Shown: positions 17,693 through 27,952 of the stretch, piece after piece
Layout: each line of letters begins with the position of its first letter
Position numbering within the stretch: position 1 is the stretch's first letter
Made by a program: the position numbers and the translations under genes
Notes under the pieces: model-generated
What the model was told of the DNA's origin: nothing
What the model saw: the letters and a program-made list of their open reading frames with translations, nothing else
The model's database searches: none
Source of the DNA: Rhodobacteraceae bacterium Alg231-30
GTDB lineage: Bacteria; Pseudomonadota; Alphaproteobacteria; Rhodobacterales; Rhodobacteraceae
Length of the DNA: 64,000 nt
Direction of reading: 5' to 3'
Assembly: GCA_900143615.1 (NCBI GenBank)
Contig: FREU01000004.1
Span: 62,001 to 126,000 of the forward strand

Positions 17693-18581
17693 AATCCAAA
17701 CCCATTTCCGAATATCGTTCCTTTTCTTCAAGCCAATTCGGGCGAACTTTTACCTGCAAAAACAAATGAATACGTCGACCCAGGAACTCTTCTAGTTCCT
17801 CGCGCGCGGCTTTGGAGACCGCTTTGATGGTCTCGCCCTTATTGCCCAAAACAATGCCTTTATGCCCATCCCGCATGACATATATTAATTGGTCAATTCT
17901 AGCGGAACCGTCTTTGCGCTCTTCCCAATTTTCAGTTTCCACCGTCAATTGGTACGGCAACTCCTGATGCAGACGCAACGTCAACTTCTCACGAGTAATC
18001 TCGGCGGCGATCATGCGCATGGGCAAATCCGCGATCTGGTCCGCAGGATACAACCATGGGCTTTCAGGCAGCACATCCGCCAGCCATTTACGGAGCGCAT
18101 CACACCCAAAACCCTTTTCAGCCGAAATCATAAATGTATCGGTAAAAGGAAAACGCTCATTGAGATCTTTGGTTAATGCCAACAGAACTTCGGATTTCAC
18201 ACGGTCAATTTTATTGATCGCCAAGGCAATTTTCCGGTTTTCACCAATTTGCTCGAGGCGCTCAAGAATTTTTTCAACGCCTTCGGTAATACCACGGTGC
18301 GCTTCAACTAACAGAACAATCACATCAGCGTCCGCGGCGCCCCCCCATGCTGCGGCGACCATCGCGCGATCTAGCCGGCGGCGCGGGACAAACAAGCCAG
18401 GAGTATCCACAAACACCAGCTGGCTGTCGCCTTCAAGTGCCACGCCACGAATGCGCGCGCGCGTGGTCTGAACCTTATGGGTCACGATCGACACTTTGGC
18501 CCCCACCATCTGGTTGGTGAGAGTGGATTTGCCCGCGTTGGGCTCTCCGATCAGGGCGACGAAACCGGCGCGTGTGGTCAT
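17673..18581 (-). CDS. era: GTPase Era
   Basis: A 302-residue Era. G1 is GEPNAGKST (residues 12-20), G3 is DTPG, G4 is NKID, and the C-terminal KH domain contains IVLGNKGETIKAVSKAAREEL. Era binds the 3' end of 16S rRNA and assists 30S assembly. Arrangement after rnc and before recO is the conserved rnc-era-recO order; a 117-nt gap separates it from rnc. Confidence 0.96.
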   Translation of the reverse strand: MTTRAGFVALIGEPNAGKSTLTNQMVGAKVSIVTHKVQTTRARIRGVALEGDSQLVFVDTPGLFVPRRRLDRAMVAAAWGGAADADVIVLLVEAHRGITEGVEKILERLEQIGENRKIALAINKIDRVKSEVLLALTKDLNERFPFTDTFMISAEKGFGCDALRKWLADVLPESPWLYPADQIADLPMRMIAAEITREKLTLRLHQELPYQLTVETENWEERKDGSARIDQLIYVMRDGHKGIVLGNKGETIKAVSKAAREELEEFLGRRIHLFLQVKVRPNWLEEKERYSEMGLDFSDGNA

Positions 18582-18698
18582 AGAACAATGCCTTTGTGTG
18601 TTTGAAGCGCTGTCTGTAGCCCAAAAGAACGGCAGGGGCCAGCCTTTGTGAAAGACTCGCCAGTTAGCTACTTTTAAACATCTTGGGAAGACGAAGCG

Positions 18699-19382
18699 TT
18701 AGATTGTCTCAAGCTGCTCCAAGAGAGCTTTGGCGGCGGCCTGTTCGGCTTTGCGCTTGGAATTATCGATTGCTGAGGCCGACATGCCATTTTCAAGGCG
18801 CGCCGCAATGGTGAACACCGGCGCATGATCTGGGCCAGAGCGTTCAACCAACTCGTAACGAGGGGGCGGCAACTTGCGTGCTTGTGCCCATTCCTGAAGA
18901 GAGGTTTTAGGATCGCGCGCGTCCTCCTCGACGGCGTGCACCCGCTTGCCCCACAATCGCAGGATCATGGCGCGCGCCACATCAAATCCCCCGTCTTTGT
19001 AAACTGCCGCGATGACAGCTTCCATCGCATCCCCCAACAAGGCCTGCTTGCGACGTCCACCAGACATCATTTCGGAACGGCCGAGTTTAAGCGCGTCACC
19101 CAATTCGATCTCGCGTGCAACATCAGCACAAGCCTCTTTGCGCACCAGCGCATTGAAGCGGGGAGCAAGCTGCCCTTCGGTGGCGGATTTGTCATGCTCC
19201 AGAAGGGCTTCGGCCATCACCAGCCCAAGGACGCGATCGCCCAAGAACTCCAGCCGTTGATTGTCATCGCGATTGGGCGAGGACATCGACGAATGGGTGA
19301 CTGCGCGCACCAGAAGCTCGGGGCGGCTGAATTCATGCCCCAAGCGCAGCTGAAGTGCTTTTAAATCCGCAGATAGCTTCAC
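18699..19382 (-). CDS. rnc: Ribonuclease III
   Basis: A 227-residue RNase III: catalytic domain with signature [19 protein letters not shown] and acidic residues in [18 protein letters not shown], followed by a dsRNA-binding domain (about residues 155-225, ending [17 protein letters not shown]). It cleaves structured rRNA precursors and mRNA. The GTG start overlaps the lepB stop by 4 nt. Confidence 0.95.
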   Translation of the reverse strand: MKLSADLKALQLRLGHEFSRPELLVRAVTHSSMSSPNRDDNQRLEFLGDRVLGLVMAEALLEHDKSATEGQLAPRFNALVRKEACADVAREIELGDALKLGRSEMMSGGRRKQALLGDAMEAVIAAVYKDGGFDVARAMILRLWGKRVHAVEEDARDPKTSLQEWAQARKLPPPRYELVERSGPDHAPVFTIAARLENGMSASAIDNSKRKAEQAAAKALLEQLETI

Positions 19383-20218
19383 TCGACCCTCTTAAAGAAA
19401 CGATCCGAACGCCATGTCCAGAAGGCAAACATCGAGTTGCCCGCCGAGGAGAACATAATCCGGTCCGCGCGGCCAATCAGGTTTTCATAAGGTACGAACC
19501 CCACCCCACGCGCGGCTTGTGGTACACGGCTGTCGGTGGAATTGTCACGGTTGTCGCCCATAAAGAAGTAGTGACCTTCAGGGACGGTATAGACACCAGT
19601 GTTGTCAGAAGCCTGATTGGTGATGTTCAAGATGGGATAGGTCACGTCATTTGGCATGGTTTCCATCTTGCGCGACTTCACACAAAGCCCTCCGTCACCA
19701 ACAGGTCCATTCTCGCAGCGCGGACGCAACTGCTGTGGACCTTGCGGACCTGCGATCTCTTCGAACACGCCCGCATCTTCTTGCTTAAGTGGGTCGCCAT
19801 TGATGTGCAGCACCCCCGCGATGACTTGGATTTTGTCACCGGGTTCACCAATCAGACGTTTGATAAAGTCCAAACCTGTCACCGGATGGCGAAACACCAC
19901 GACATCGCCGCGCTCAGGCTCACCACCAAAGATGCGATTGTTGTCGCCGCCAAGCCAACCACAGATGTTTTTGGCATCAATATTGAGTCCAACTGCAGGG
20001 ATGCGCACAGATGGGCAGGACGCGTAGGAGTAGCCATAGGTCATCTTGTTGACGAAAAGGAAATCCCCGATCAACAGAGTTTCTTTCATAGATCCTGACG
20101 GAATCCAGAAGGGCTGAAAGAACAATGTACGAAATACGCCAGCGATCAGCAGGGCATAGACCACTGTTTTGATCGTCTCGACGATACCGCCGTCTTTTTT
20201 CTTGGCCTGCTCTGCCAT
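19379..20218 (-). CDS. lepB: Signal peptidase I
   Basis: A 279-residue type I signal peptidase with one N-terminal membrane anchor ([20 protein letters not shown]). The catalytic Ser43 lies in IPSGSM; the catalytic Lys lies in [14 protein letters not shown]. The C-terminal motif [11 protein letters not shown] is intact. It removes Sec and Tat signal peptides in the inner membrane. It sits between acpS and rnc and overlaps rnc by GTGA. Confidence 0.95.
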   Translation of the reverse strand: MAEQAKKKDGGIVETIKTVVYALLIAGVFRTLFFQPFWIPSGSMKETLLIGDFLFVNKMTYGYSYASCPSVRIPAVGLNIDAKNICGWLGGDNNRIFGGEPERGDVVVFRHPVTGLDFIKRLIGEPGDKIQVIAGVLHINGDPLKQEDAGVFEEIAGPQGPQQLRPRCENGPVGDGGLCVKSRKMETMPNDVTYPILNITNQASDNTGVYTVPEGHYFFMGDNRDNSTDSRVPQAARGVGFVPYENLIGRADRIMFSSAGNSMFAFWTWRSDRFFKRVE

Positions 20219-20272
20219 CGTGTCTCTCCGAATGCGTGTTGGGGCGTTACATGAGGGGGTCGGCGCGGGGTG

Positions 20273-20686
20273 TCAAGCGGAGGTGTCGTTAATCCGCCGC
20301 GCTTCTATGACGACAAAGGCCTGCGCCCAAGGATGATCGTCGGTTAGGGTGACATGTATGATGGCCTCGTGACCTTCCGGTGTCATATCCTCAAGCCGCT
20401 TTTTGGCCCAGCCTGTGACCTCCATCACCGGCTGTCCGGTACGAAGATTGCTAACCGCCATATCTTTCCAGCTGATGCCCATGCGAAGCCCTGTTCCCAG
20501 AGCTTTGGAGCAGGCTTCCTTGGCGGCCCAGCGTTTGGCATAGGTGCCTGCCACGTCGCGACGGCGCTCTGCTTTAGCTTGCTCTACATCGGTAAAGACA
20601 CGATGGCGAAATCGGTCACCAAACCTCTCAAGCGTGCGGGAGACGCGGTCTATATTGGCCAGATCGGTTCCAACGCCCAAAATCAT
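20273..20686 (-). CDS. acpS: Holo-[acyl-carrier-protein] synthase
   Basis: A 137-residue AcpS transferring 4'-phosphopantetheine from CoA to acyl carrier protein. Motifs are [12 protein letters not shown] at the N-terminus and [15 protein letters not shown] in the middle. ATG overlaps the stop of the upstream Dabb gene (ATGA), and the stop is followed by a 54-nt gap before lepB. Confidence 0.95.
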   Translation of the reverse strand: MILGVGTDLANIDRVSRTLERFGDRFRHRVFTDVEQAKAERRRDVAGTYAKRWAAKEACSKALGTGLRMGISWKDMAVSNLRTGQPVMEVTGWAKKRLEDMTPEGHEAIIHVTLTDDHPWAQAFVVIEARRINDTSA

Positions 20687-20994
20687 TTGTCAATCTCCAG
20701 GTCATAGACGCGTATGCCTTCCGCGCCACCACGACACAGCGCGACCAGACGGGCACCAAGCTTTTGATGCATAGGATGCTCCGCGTAGACTGCCAGTGCG
20801 GACGCATCCGCAGCATCAAGCGTAAAACCGTAGCTGTGATCCGGTGTTTTGTTTTCAAAGTCACGGTTTGGACCGGCGCAAAATCCGCCTAGCCCGTCAA
20901 TTGCGGCCACAAGATCCGCGAGCCCAGCCATGACGGTGGCCAATTCCGCCTCGCCGTCAGGTAGCAGGTTCAGCATGACGCAATGACGGATCAC
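20683..20994 (-). CDS. Dabb family (stress-response A/B barrel) protein
   Basis: A 103-residue protein with a ferredoxin-like dimeric alpha/beta-barrel pattern: [11 protein letters not shown] at the N-terminus, [20 protein letters not shown], then HQKLGARL. This matches the Dabb family, whose role is usually unknown. It overlaps pdxJ at its start (GTGA) and acpS at its end (ATGA), so all three are translationally coupled. Confidence 0.75.
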   Translation of the reverse strand: MIRHCVMLNLLPDGEAELATVMAGLADLVAAIDGLGGFCAGPNRDFENKTPDHSYGFTLDAADASALAVYAEHPMHQKLGARLVALCRGGAEGIRVYDLEIDK

Positions 20995-21725
20995 GCGCGC
21001 GCCTCTTCCATCAGACGGCGCATTTCGGCGATGGCAGGTTCCAGACCGAGGAATATCGCTTCGCCGATCAAGAAATGCCCGATGTTGAGCTCCATCACTT
21101 CAGGTAATGCAGCGATCGGCTGAACAGTTTCGTAAGTTAGCCCGTGGCCCGCATGCACCTCAAGACCCAGCGAGTGGGCAAAAGTGGCCATCTCGGTGAG
21201 ACGCGCCAACTCCGCGTCGCGCTCATCAAAACGGCCTTCGGCATGAAAATCGCAATACGCGCCGGTGTGCAACTCGATCACCTGCGCACCAATGCGGTTT
21301 GCCGCCTCGATCTGGGGGCGATCCGCAGCAATGAAGATCGACACACGACAGCCGACATCCCGCAGGGGTGCAATGAAATGTGCAAGCTTGTTTTCCTCGC
21401 GCGCCACTTCCAGCCCACCTTCGGTAGTGCGTTCTTCGCGCTTTTCCGGCACAAGACAGACCGCGTGTGGCTTATGGCGTAGCGCGATGGCCTGCATCTC
21501 GTCTGTCGCAGCTATTTCAAAGTTGAGCGGCACCGTCAGCGCCTCCATCAAACCGTCGATATCGCTGTCGGTGATGTGGCGGCGGTCTTCTCGCAAATGG
21601 GCTGTTATGCCCTCCGCTCCGGCCTCTTCGGCCAATTTCGCAGCACGCACAGGATCGGGATAGGCACTACCGCGCGCGTTTCGCACGGTGGCCACATGGT
21701 CGATATTCACACCAAGACGCAACAT
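20991..21725 (-). CDS. pdxJ: Pyridoxine 5'-phosphate synthase
   Basis: A 244-residue TIM-barrel enzyme making pyridoxine 5'-phosphate from 1-deoxyxylulose 5-phosphate and 3-amino-2-oxopropyl phosphate. Motifs include [37 protein letters not shown] and [14 protein letters not shown] 21725 has AGAAGG upstream; the TTG at 21749 would add eight residues. Confidence 0.96.
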   Translation of the reverse strand: MLRLGVNIDHVATVRNARGSAYPDPVRAAKLAEEAGAEGITAHLREDRRHITDSDIDGLMEALTVPLNFEIAATDEMQAIALRHKPHAVCLVPEKREERTTEGGLEVAREENKLAHFIAPLRDVGCRVSIFIAADRPQIEAANRIGAQVIELHTGAYCDFHAEGRFDERDAELARLTEMATFAHSLGLEVHAGHGLTYETVQPIAALPEVMELNIGHFLIGEAIFLGLEPAIAEMRRLMEEARA

Positions 21726-21799
21726 ATTCAGAGCCTTCTGACAGAGCAAAGTTCAAGGTCGAACCCTATGCCGCGATAGCACTGGTGAAAACCCGTTTT

Positions 21800-22468
21800 T
21801 TAGTCGTTCGACTTTGTCTTTTGTGCATGGCGCGCCGCATGCTTGACGGCCTTTGCGCGTGCCTTGGTGATTTTTTTTTGAATTCTGGCAGCGCGGCGTT
21901 TTTGATAGGCGCGCACCAAGGGCACCGTCAGATAATAACAAACCGTTGCCGCAATGATCCCGGGGACAATTCCGCCAATCATATAAGGCCAAAGAACTTC
22001 ATCAAAAAAGCGGCTCAGCCCGCCCCAATCAGCAACTTCTTCGCTGGAAATGGCCCAAAAGTTGAACCACAAGTCCGACCCTGCATCGGCAAATTTATGT
22101 GCAAACGACAGATGCTCGCCTTCGCGAAATTCCGTCCCCAACAGGTAATGGCCCGTTTTGAGACAAATCACCCCAATCGGAACATAAGTCAAAGGATTGC
22201 CAAAAAACGTCCCCAACAAGGCCGCCAGCAAATTTCCCGACAGCAGTCGCGCCAAAATGAAGGCAATTACAAAATGCAGCCCATAAAAGGGGGTAAAGGC
22301 GGTGAACACCCCCGCCCATATCCCGCGCGCAACCGTTTCAGGCGTGCCGGGCAACCGGGTGAGCCGGTGCTTGACGTAATGAAACGCCCGCGTCCATCCA
22401 CCACGAGGATAGAAAAATTCTGCCACAGCTTTTAAGACAGATCTTCGATCGCGGCGCTTGAAAACCAA
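21800..22468 (-). CDS. DUF2062 domain membrane protein
   Basis: A 222-residue protein with DUF2062 features: GTPETVARGIWAGVFTAFTPFYGLHFVIA and GTFFGNPLTYVPIGVICLKTG, plus a second membrane part (WPYMIGGIVPGIIAATVCYYLTVP). The C-terminus is very basic. The family is widespread, of unknown function, and sits beside relA/pdxJ in many alphaproteobacteria. Translation begins at TTG 22468, 18 nt after the rsh stop. Confidence 0.87.
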   Translation of the reverse strand: MVFKRRDRRSVLKAVAEFFYPRGGWTRAFHYVKHRLTRLPGTPETVARGIWAGVFTAFTPFYGLHFVIAFILARLLSGNLLAALLGTFFGNPLTYVPIGVICLKTGHYLLGTEFREGEHLSFAHKFADAGSDLWFNFWAISSEEVADWGGLSRFFDEVLWPYMIGGIVPGIIAATVCYYLTVPLVRAYQKRRAARIQKKITKARAKAVKHAARHAQKTKSND

Positions 22469-22486
22469 GGCGTGTCTCTCTTTACG

Positions 22487-24622
22487 TCAGACGTCCGCTG
22501 AGGGGCGATCCGTCTCGGGGTTACGGTAGCGTTCGATCTCGGCGACGTCATTTTCCGCTTCTAGTGCCATCATCACTGTGTGAAGGTGTTCGGCGTCGGC
22601 CAAATCTACACTGACAAGAAGGCGGAAGAAATCGGGTTTCCGGTCAACAAACTTCAAGTCAGAGATATTGGCCTTAAGCTCGCCAATCAATGTGCAAATA
22701 CGTCCCAATACGCCTGCATCGTTGCCAATTGTCACCCACAACTGCACCGTGAAGATCGGCTTGTGTTTTCCGGCATCCCAATGGAGGTCCATCCACCGCT
22801 CGGGCTGGTCTTCAAAGTTAGAGAGCGTGTCACAATTGATGGCATGCACAACGACACCTTTGCCGCGATAGGTGATGCCAACAATACGCTCGCCCGGAAG
22901 CGGCTGACAACAGGGCGCGCGGTCAAAACTCTGACCCGGAGTGAGGCCAATCACAGCTCGCTCACCAGCAACTTCTTCGCTCTCGTCAGGCGCCAGATCG
23001 GGATAAACCGCCTGTATAACAGACTGAGTTGTGATCTCAGCCGAGCCAAGTCGGGCAAGCAGTTCGTCGCGCGAATCTAGGCGCAGCTGTTTCGCAGCGG
23101 TGCCCAGCACTTTGTCCGTGGCTTTCTTGCCAACATGTTCAAAAGCGACACGCGCAAGTTCAGCTCCAAGTTTGACAAAACGTTCGCGGTCCATCTCGCG
23201 CAGGGCGCGGCGAATGGCGGTGCGCGCTTTGCCCGTCGTGGCGATATCAATCCATGTGGCCTGCGGGGTCTGACCTTCTGCGGTGATAATCTCAACTGAC
23301 TGGCCATTTTTGATGCGCGTCCAGAGTGGCACCCGCATATGGTCGATTTTTGCACCAACACAGGCATGCCCGATACGTGTGTGGATAGCATAAGCAAAAT
23401 CCAGCGGGGTTGCGCCACGCGGCAGCTTTACCACCTCACCCTTGGGGGTGAAGCAGAACACCTGATCCGAGTACATCTCAAGTTTAACGGCCTCGAGGAA
23501 ATCCTCATGGTCCTCTTCTGCGTCAAACTGCTCGGAAAGACCCGAAATCCATTTTACCGGATCGACAGCAAAGGGGTTTTCGCCACGCACACCGTCTTTG
23601 TAGGACCAATGTGCTGCCACGCCGCTTTCGGCGACATCATGCATTTGCTGAGTGCGGATCTGCACCTCGACACGGCGGCCATTACGGCCGGAGACAGTAG
23701 TATGAATGGAGCGGTAACCGTTTGATTTCGGCTGACTGATATAATCCTTAAAGCGCCCCGGCACGGCGCGCCAGCGCTGGTGGATCGCCCCCAGAACACG
23801 ATAACAATCCTGCTCGTTGGCGGTAATGATGCGAAAGCCGTAGATGTCGGACAGGCGCGAAAAGCCTTGATCCTTTTGCTGCATTTTGCGCCAGATCGAA
23901 TAGGGTTTCTTGGCGCGCCCTACGACCTGAGCATCAATATCGCTCTTTTTCAGCTCAGATTTCATATCCGCAGTGATGCGCTCGATCACATCACCGGTTT
24001 CTTTTTGCAACGTGATAAAGCGGCGCATAATCGAGGCGCGACCTTCGGGATTGAGCACTTTGAAAGACAAATCTTCCAGCTCGTCTCGCATCCACTGCAT
24101 CCCCATACGCCCTGCCAGCGGCGCATAGATATCCATGGTTTCACGCGCCTTCTGCGCCTGCTTTTCGGTGCGCATCGCTTTGATCGTGCGCATGTTGTGC
24201 AAACGGTCAGCCAGTTTGACCAAGATCACCCGTAGATCCTTGGACATCGCCATAAATAGCTTGCGAAAGTTTTCGGCCTGTTTGGTCTGGGTCGAGCTGA
24301 GCTGCAGGTTTGTGAGTTTGGTGACACCATCTACAAGCATGGCGATTTCACCGCCAAATTGCTCGGACACGCCGCCATAAGAGGCATTGGTATCTTCAAT
24401 GGTGTCATGCAGTAGCGCAGTGACGATAGTCGCATCATCGAGGTGCTGTTGCGCCAAGATCCACGCCACCTCGATCGGGTGCGTGAAATAGGGCTCCCCC
24501 GAATGGCGGAACTGGCCCTCATGCATCGCGCGGCCATAGTTGTAGGCCGCAGCGATCAGTTTTCCGTTTGATTTCGGGTTGTAGGCGCGAATGAGCTCGA
24601 CAAGTTCGTCAGCAAGGATCAT
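22487..24622 (-). CDS. Bifunctional (p)ppGpp synthetase/hydrolase (Rsh)
   Basis: A 711-residue RelA/SpoT homologue. An N-terminal HD hydrolase domain (His72-Asp73 in LLHDTIEDT) precedes the synthetase domain (about 235-350, with YRSIHTTVSGRNG), a TGS domain (FCFTPKGEVVKLPRGATPLDFAYA) and a C-terminal ACT domain. Both active sites look intact, as expected for the sole Rsh of an alphaproteobacterium. It makes and degrades (p)ppGpp in starvation. rpoZ lies 21 nt upstream, the familiar rpoZ-spoT pairing. Confidence 0.95.
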   Translation of the reverse strand: MILADELVELIRAYNPKSNGKLIAAAYNYGRAMHEGQFRHSGEPYFTHPIEVAWILAQQHLDDATIVTALLHDTIEDTNASYGGVSEQFGGEIAMLVDGVTKLTNLQLSSTQTKQAENFRKLFMAMSKDLRVILVKLADRLHNMRTIKAMRTEKQAQKARETMDIYAPLAGRMGMQWMRDELEDLSFKVLNPEGRASIMRRFITLQKETGDVIERITADMKSELKKSDIDAQVVGRAKKPYSIWRKMQQKDQGFSRLSDIYGFRIITANEQDCYRVLGAIHQRWRAVPGRFKDYISQPKSNGYRSIHTTVSGRNGRRVEVQIRTQQMHDVAESGVAAHWSYKDGVRGENPFAVDPVKWISGLSEQFDAEEDHEDFLEAVKLEMYSDQVFCFTPKGEVVKLPRGATPLDFAYAIHTRIGHACVGAKIDHMRVPLWTRIKNGQSVEIITAEGQTPQATWIDIATTGKARTAIRRALREMDRERFVKLGAELARVAFEHVGKKATDKVLGTAAKQLRLDSRDELLARLGSAEITTQSVIQAVYPDLAPDESEEVAGERAVIGLTPGQSFDRAPCCQPLPGERIVGITYRGKGVVVHAINCDTLSNFEDQPERWMDLHWDAGKHKPIFTVQLWVTIGNDAGVLGRICTLIGELKANISDLKFVDRKPDFFRLLVSVDLADAEHLHTVMMALEAENDVAEIERYRNPETDRPSADV

Positions 24623-24643
24623 TTGGCCTCACCGTTTCAGGGC

Positions 24644-24997
24644 TTAGCCCTGCCCCTGTGCTTCCATCAGAGCGCGCAGAAGCTTCTCTTCAGATAGGTC
24701 ATCTTCGGCGGGTGCGTCCGCTTCACCACCCATCAGAAGCGCCATACGATCTTCTTCTGGTTCATCAACTTCGATCTGTGTCTGGTTGGCTTCGATCAGA
24801 CGCTCGCGCAGCTCATCCGCTGTTTGAGTTTCTTCAGCAATCTCGCGCAGCGCCACAACAGGGTTCTTATCGTTGTCACGGTCCAAGGTAATGGCAGAGC
24901 CAGCAGACACTTCACGCGCACGATGAGACGCAAGCATTACGAGCTCAAAACGGTTCGGAACCTTGTCTACACAGTCTTCTACGGTAACGCGGGCCAT
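24644..24997 (-). CDS. rpoZ: RNA polymerase omega subunit
   Basis: A 117-residue omega subunit starting [20 protein letters not shown], followed by [12 protein letters not shown] and the usual [14 protein letters not shown]. The C-terminal half is acidic and variable ([20 protein letters not shown]). It helps assemble RNA polymerase and contributes to ppGpp binding. I chose ATG 24997 rather than 25009 because the family begins MARVTVED. Confidence 0.95.
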   Translation of the reverse strand: MARVTVEDCVDKVPNRFELVMLASHRAREVSAGSAITLDRDNDKNPVVALREIAEETQTADELRERLIEANQTQIEVDEPEEDRMALLMGGEADAPAEDDLSEEKLLRALMEAQGQG

Positions 24998-25071
24998 CAG
25001 CCACTCCATATTTTACGATCGGGTCGGAATTGGTGTACTTAAGCGCCTTTGCCCCCCTTGACAAGCGCGTT

Positions 25072-25632
25072 TCACAAAGGCCACAGCGCTTTCTGATCGG
25101 TTTCGGGCAAATTTTCATACATTTCAGCCACAGTTAGCCCCAACAACGGGTGTTGCCAGTGCGCCGCAACGTCCATGAGCGGTCCCAGCACAAATGCACG
25201 GTCCTGAAGACGCGGATGCGGGAGAATCAGTTGCTCAGGGGTGGCACGGACCTGTTCGCTAAGAGCCAGATCGCGCCAACCTTGCTGAGTGGCCACATCG
25301 GGCAAAACCTGCGCCCCCATCGCAATAAGATCGATATCCAGTGTCCGCATCCCCCAACGCTGTTCGCGCTCTCGCCCAAACGCCGCTTCTATGCTATGAA
25401 GGTGGGATAGAAGATCGGTGGCACTAAGATGTGAACGCAGAGTTACCGCAGCATTGATATAATCGGGACCTGCACCAGCCGGAAAGCAAGGGGTTTGATA
25501 GAATCGGCTCACGGAACATAGGCGCAAGTCCGCCACATTCAGCCGTTTTAAAGCTTCTGAAATCGTGAATTCAGGCGTTCCGACCGAAGAAGGCAGGTTA
25601 CCACCCAAAGCTAACAGACAGAGTTCATTCAA
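25072..25632 (-). CDS. folK: 2-amino-4-hydroxy-6-hydroxymethyldihydropteridine pyrophosphokinase
   Basis: A 186-residue HPPK of folate synthesis, moving pyrophosphate from ATP to the pterin. Motifs are LALGGNLPSSVG, RFYQTPCFPAGAGPDYINAAV, and RTLDIDLIAMG followed by LPHPRLQDRAFVLGPL. TTG 25632 is the start, with TAGGAG 8 nt upstream. It heads the minus-strand rpoZ-rsh block, with a 74-nt gap to rpoZ. Confidence 0.94.
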   Translation of the reverse strand: MNELCLLALGGNLPSSVGTPEFTISEALKRLNVADLRLCSVSRFYQTPCFPAGAGPDYINAAVTLRSHLSATDLLSHLHSIEAAFGREREQRWGMRTLDIDLIAMGAQVLPDVATQQGWRDLALSEQVRATPEQLILPHPRLQDRAFVLGPLMDVAAHWQHPLLGLTVAEMYENLPETDQKALWPL

Positions 25633-25786
25633 CTTTTACACTCCTAACATCAATCAGCGACATTCCGCACACCTCAAACGGTTGATAATTGGGCAAATAA
25701 CACTAATTTGATACAGGTGCAGCGTCCGCACATTTTTTACTCACGGGACTTTGATCGACGCGGCACGATTAGAAAGGACATTATTG

Positions 25787-26365
25787 ATGTTTTACAAGGA
25801 CGAACGGCTTGCGCTGTTCATTGATGGGTCGAATCTGTATGCCGCAGCAAAGTCGCTGGGTTTCGATATCGACTACAAACTGCTTCGGCAAGAATTCATG
25901 CGCCGTGGTAAGTTGCTGCGTGCGTTTTATTACACCGCGTTGCTGGAGAATGACGAGTATTCGCCCATTCGCCCGCTGGTGGACTGGTTGCACTATAACG
26001 GCTTCACCATGGTGACCAAGCCGGCCAAAGAGTACACAGACTCTCAAGGCCGTCGTAAAGTCAAAGGCAACATGGACATCGAGTTGGCTGTCAACGCGAT
26101 GGAATTGGCGCCGCATGTAGACCACATTGTGCTGTTTTCGGGAGATGGGGACTTCCGGCCGCTTGTGGAAAGCCTGCAACGCCAAGGTGTACGTGTTTCG
26201 GTGGTTTCGACCATCCGCAGCCAACCTCCGATGATCAGCGACGAGCTGCGCCGTCAGGCCGATAATTTTATCGAACTTGATGGTCTGCGCGACGTCGTCG
26301 GACGACCACCACGCGATCCGATGCCGGAGCAGAGCGAACGTGAAATCGAGTTCAGCGCGAAATAA
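25787..26365 (+). CDS. NYN domain (LabA/DUF88-type) protein, predicted PIN-like RNase
   Basis: A 192-residue protein of the NYN family (PIN-like nuclease fold). Conserved acidic sites are visible: Asp13 in ALFIDGSNLY, Asp in KGNMDIELAVNAM, and Asp residues in LFSGDGDFRPLVESL. These would bind Mg2+ in an endoribonuclease, but no family member's substrate can be assumed here. AAAGGA lies 8 nt before ATG 25787. It diverges from folK and is followed by a bidirectional terminator. Confidence 0.88.
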   Translation: MFYKDERLALFIDGSNLYAAAKSLGFDIDYKLLRQEFMRRGKLLRAFYYTALLENDEYSPIRPLVDWLHYNGFTMVTKPAKEYTDSQGRRKVKGNMDIELAVNAMELAPHVDHIVLFSGDGDFRPLVESLQRQGVRVSVVSTIRSQPPMISDELRRQADNFIELDGLRDVVGRPPRDPMPEQSEREIEFSAK

Positions 26366-26367
26366 TG

Positions 26368-26399
26368 AAAAAGCGAGGCAGACACTGTCTCGCTTTTTT
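26368..26399. terminator. Bidirectional Rho-independent terminator
   Basis: GCGAG (26373-26377) pairs with CTCGC (26389-26393), extended by A-run/T-run pairing on both sides. Both strands therefore end in a U-run. It sits between the convergent NYN and cytochrome c genes and can serve both. Confidence 0.85.
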
Positions 26400-26410
26400 G
26401 TTGCGAGCGG

Positions 26411-26863
26411 TCACTTGGATGAGCGCGCATTATGCGCTTCTATAATGTGCTTTGGCCACGTGCTTTTGATATAGCCTAGCACATCGTAAATTTGCTGATC
26501 GCTCAGCACATCTCCAAACCCAATCATATTGCTTTGATAACCCTGCCCGACAATCTGGGCCGTGCCAAGTTTGGTGATGTCAAACAGCTGTTGATCAGGA
26601 TGATGCCATGTGTGCCCGCTCGCATCATGCGGTGGAGCCGGCAATAGACCGTCAGGCCCGCGTTGACGCCAGTTCGCTTCGCCTTCCAGATCCACACCAT
26701 GACAGCTGGCGCAATAGTCCTGATAGATTTCCGCCCCACGCGCGACATTTTCGGCCTTGTTGTATGGCAGTTTTGCGTTGGACGTTGCGCTCCCACTCCA
26801 TAGAACGACCGCAATTGCCGCAACGCCGGCCACACCGGAAATCCCCCAAATGATCTGCTTCAT
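26411..26863 (-). CDS. Class I c-type cytochrome
   Basis: A 150-residue protein with an uncleaved or cleaved N-terminal hydrophobic segment (IIWGISGVAGVAAIAVVLW) and one haem motif CASCH near residue 54. The likely axial Met is in QSNMIGFGDVLSDQQ. The fold resembles small mono-haem cytochromes of electron transport chains in the periplasm. GGAGGGAG lies directly upstream. Its redox partners are not evident nearby. Confidence 0.87.
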   Translation of the reverse strand: MKQIIWGISGVAGVAAIAVVLWSGSATSNAKLPYNKAENVARGAEIYQDYCASCHGVDLEGEANWRQRGPDGLLPAPPHDASGHTWHHPDQQLFDITKLGTAQIVGQGYQSNMIGFGDVLSDQQIYDVLGYIKSTWPKHIIEAHNARSSK

Positions 26864-26980
26864 TTCGCTCCCTCCTGATTGGATTTTTCCCGCCTAGAGA
26901 GTTCCCCCACTGGAAGGTCAAGCCTCTGGACGCGGCAAGCGTGAAGAATTAGGTCTGGGGCAGACTTTAAAGGACGCGCC

Positions 26981-27952
26981 ATGACCAAGCCCCCCCTAAC
27001 CATCCACCTAGCCGCCCCGCGCGGATTTTGCGCTGGCGTGGACCGCGCTATCAAGATCGTCGAAATGGCGCTGACCAAATGGGGCGCTCCTGTCTATGTG
27101 CGCCACGAGATTGTGCACAACAAATTTGTGGTCGACGGCTTGCGCGACAAAGGGGCGGTGTTTGTCGAAGAGCTGGATGAATGTCCCGATGACCGTCCGG
27201 TAATCTTTTCGGCGCATGGCGTGGCCAAAGTGGTGCCGGCGGAGGCAGAGCGGCGCAACATGGTTTATGTCGATGCCACCTGCCCTTTGGTCAGCAAGGT
27301 GCATGTCGAAGCCGAGCGCCACGCCGAGGCCGGATTGCAAATCATCATGATCGGCCACGCGGGTCATCCCGAGACAATCGGCACGATGGGACAACTGCCT
27401 GCCGGAGATGTGCTATTGGTGGAAACCGAAGCTGATGTCGCCACGGTCGATGTGCGCGATCCCAACAAGCTGGCCTTTGTCACCCAAACCACACTATCCG
27501 TGGACGACACGATTGGCATCATCGCTGCGCTGAATGCACGCTTTCCCAACATCGTCGCCCCCCACAAAGAAGACATTTGTTACGCCACCACCAATCGTCA
27601 GGAGGCGGTCAAGGCCGTTGCCCCGTTGGTGGATGCGATGCTGGTAGTTGGCGCGCCCAATTCGTCAAACTCGCGTCGTCTGGTCGAAGTCGCCTCCCGC
27701 GCGGGCTGCAAATACAGCCAGCTAGTGCAACGCGACACTGACATCGACTGGCGCGCCTTGGAAGGTATCCGCGCCTTAGGTGTCACGGCAGGCGCAAGCG
27801 CACCGGATGTGTTGATTTCAGAGGTCGTCGACGCGTTTCGCGACCGCTTTGAGGTGAGGGTCGAAGTGGTGGAGACCGCCGTGGAGAAAGTAAACTTCAA
27901 AGTTCCCCGCGTTTTGCGCGAGGTCGAACAGGCAGAAAGCGCCAAGCCATGA
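26981..27952 (+). CDS. ispH: 4-hydroxy-3-methylbut-2-enyl diphosphate reductase
   Basis: A 323-residue IspH (LytB), the [4Fe-4S] enzyme that makes IPP and DMAPP in the last step of the MEP pathway. All three cluster cysteines are present: Cys17 ([11 protein letters not shown]), Cys101 ([11 protein letters not shown]) and Cys200 (ICYATTNRQ). Other motifs include SAHGV and IGHAGHPE. Its stop overlaps the DUF3429 start (ATGA). Confidence 0.96.
   Translation: MTKPPLTIHLAAPRGFCAGVDRAIKIVEMALTKWGAPVYVRHEIVHNKFVVDGLRDKGAVFVEELDECPDDRPVIFSAHGVAKVVPAEAERRNMVYVDATCPLVSKVHVEAERHAEAGLQIIMIGHAGHPETIGTMGQLPAGDVLLVETEADVATVDVRDPNKLAFVTQTTLSVDDTIGIIAALNARFPNIVAPHKEDICYATTNRQEAVKAVAPLVDAMLVVGAPNSSNSRRLVEVASRAGCKYSQLVQRDTDIDWRALEGIRALGVTAGASAPDVLISEVVDAFRDRFEVRVEVVETAVEKVNFKVPRVLREVEQAESAKP

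Noticed and set aside
19355-20098. Long open frame (247 codons) opposite lepB
   Set aside because: It lies fully antisense to a clear signal peptidase gene and its protein has no family motif; GC-rich codon structure creates such shadows.
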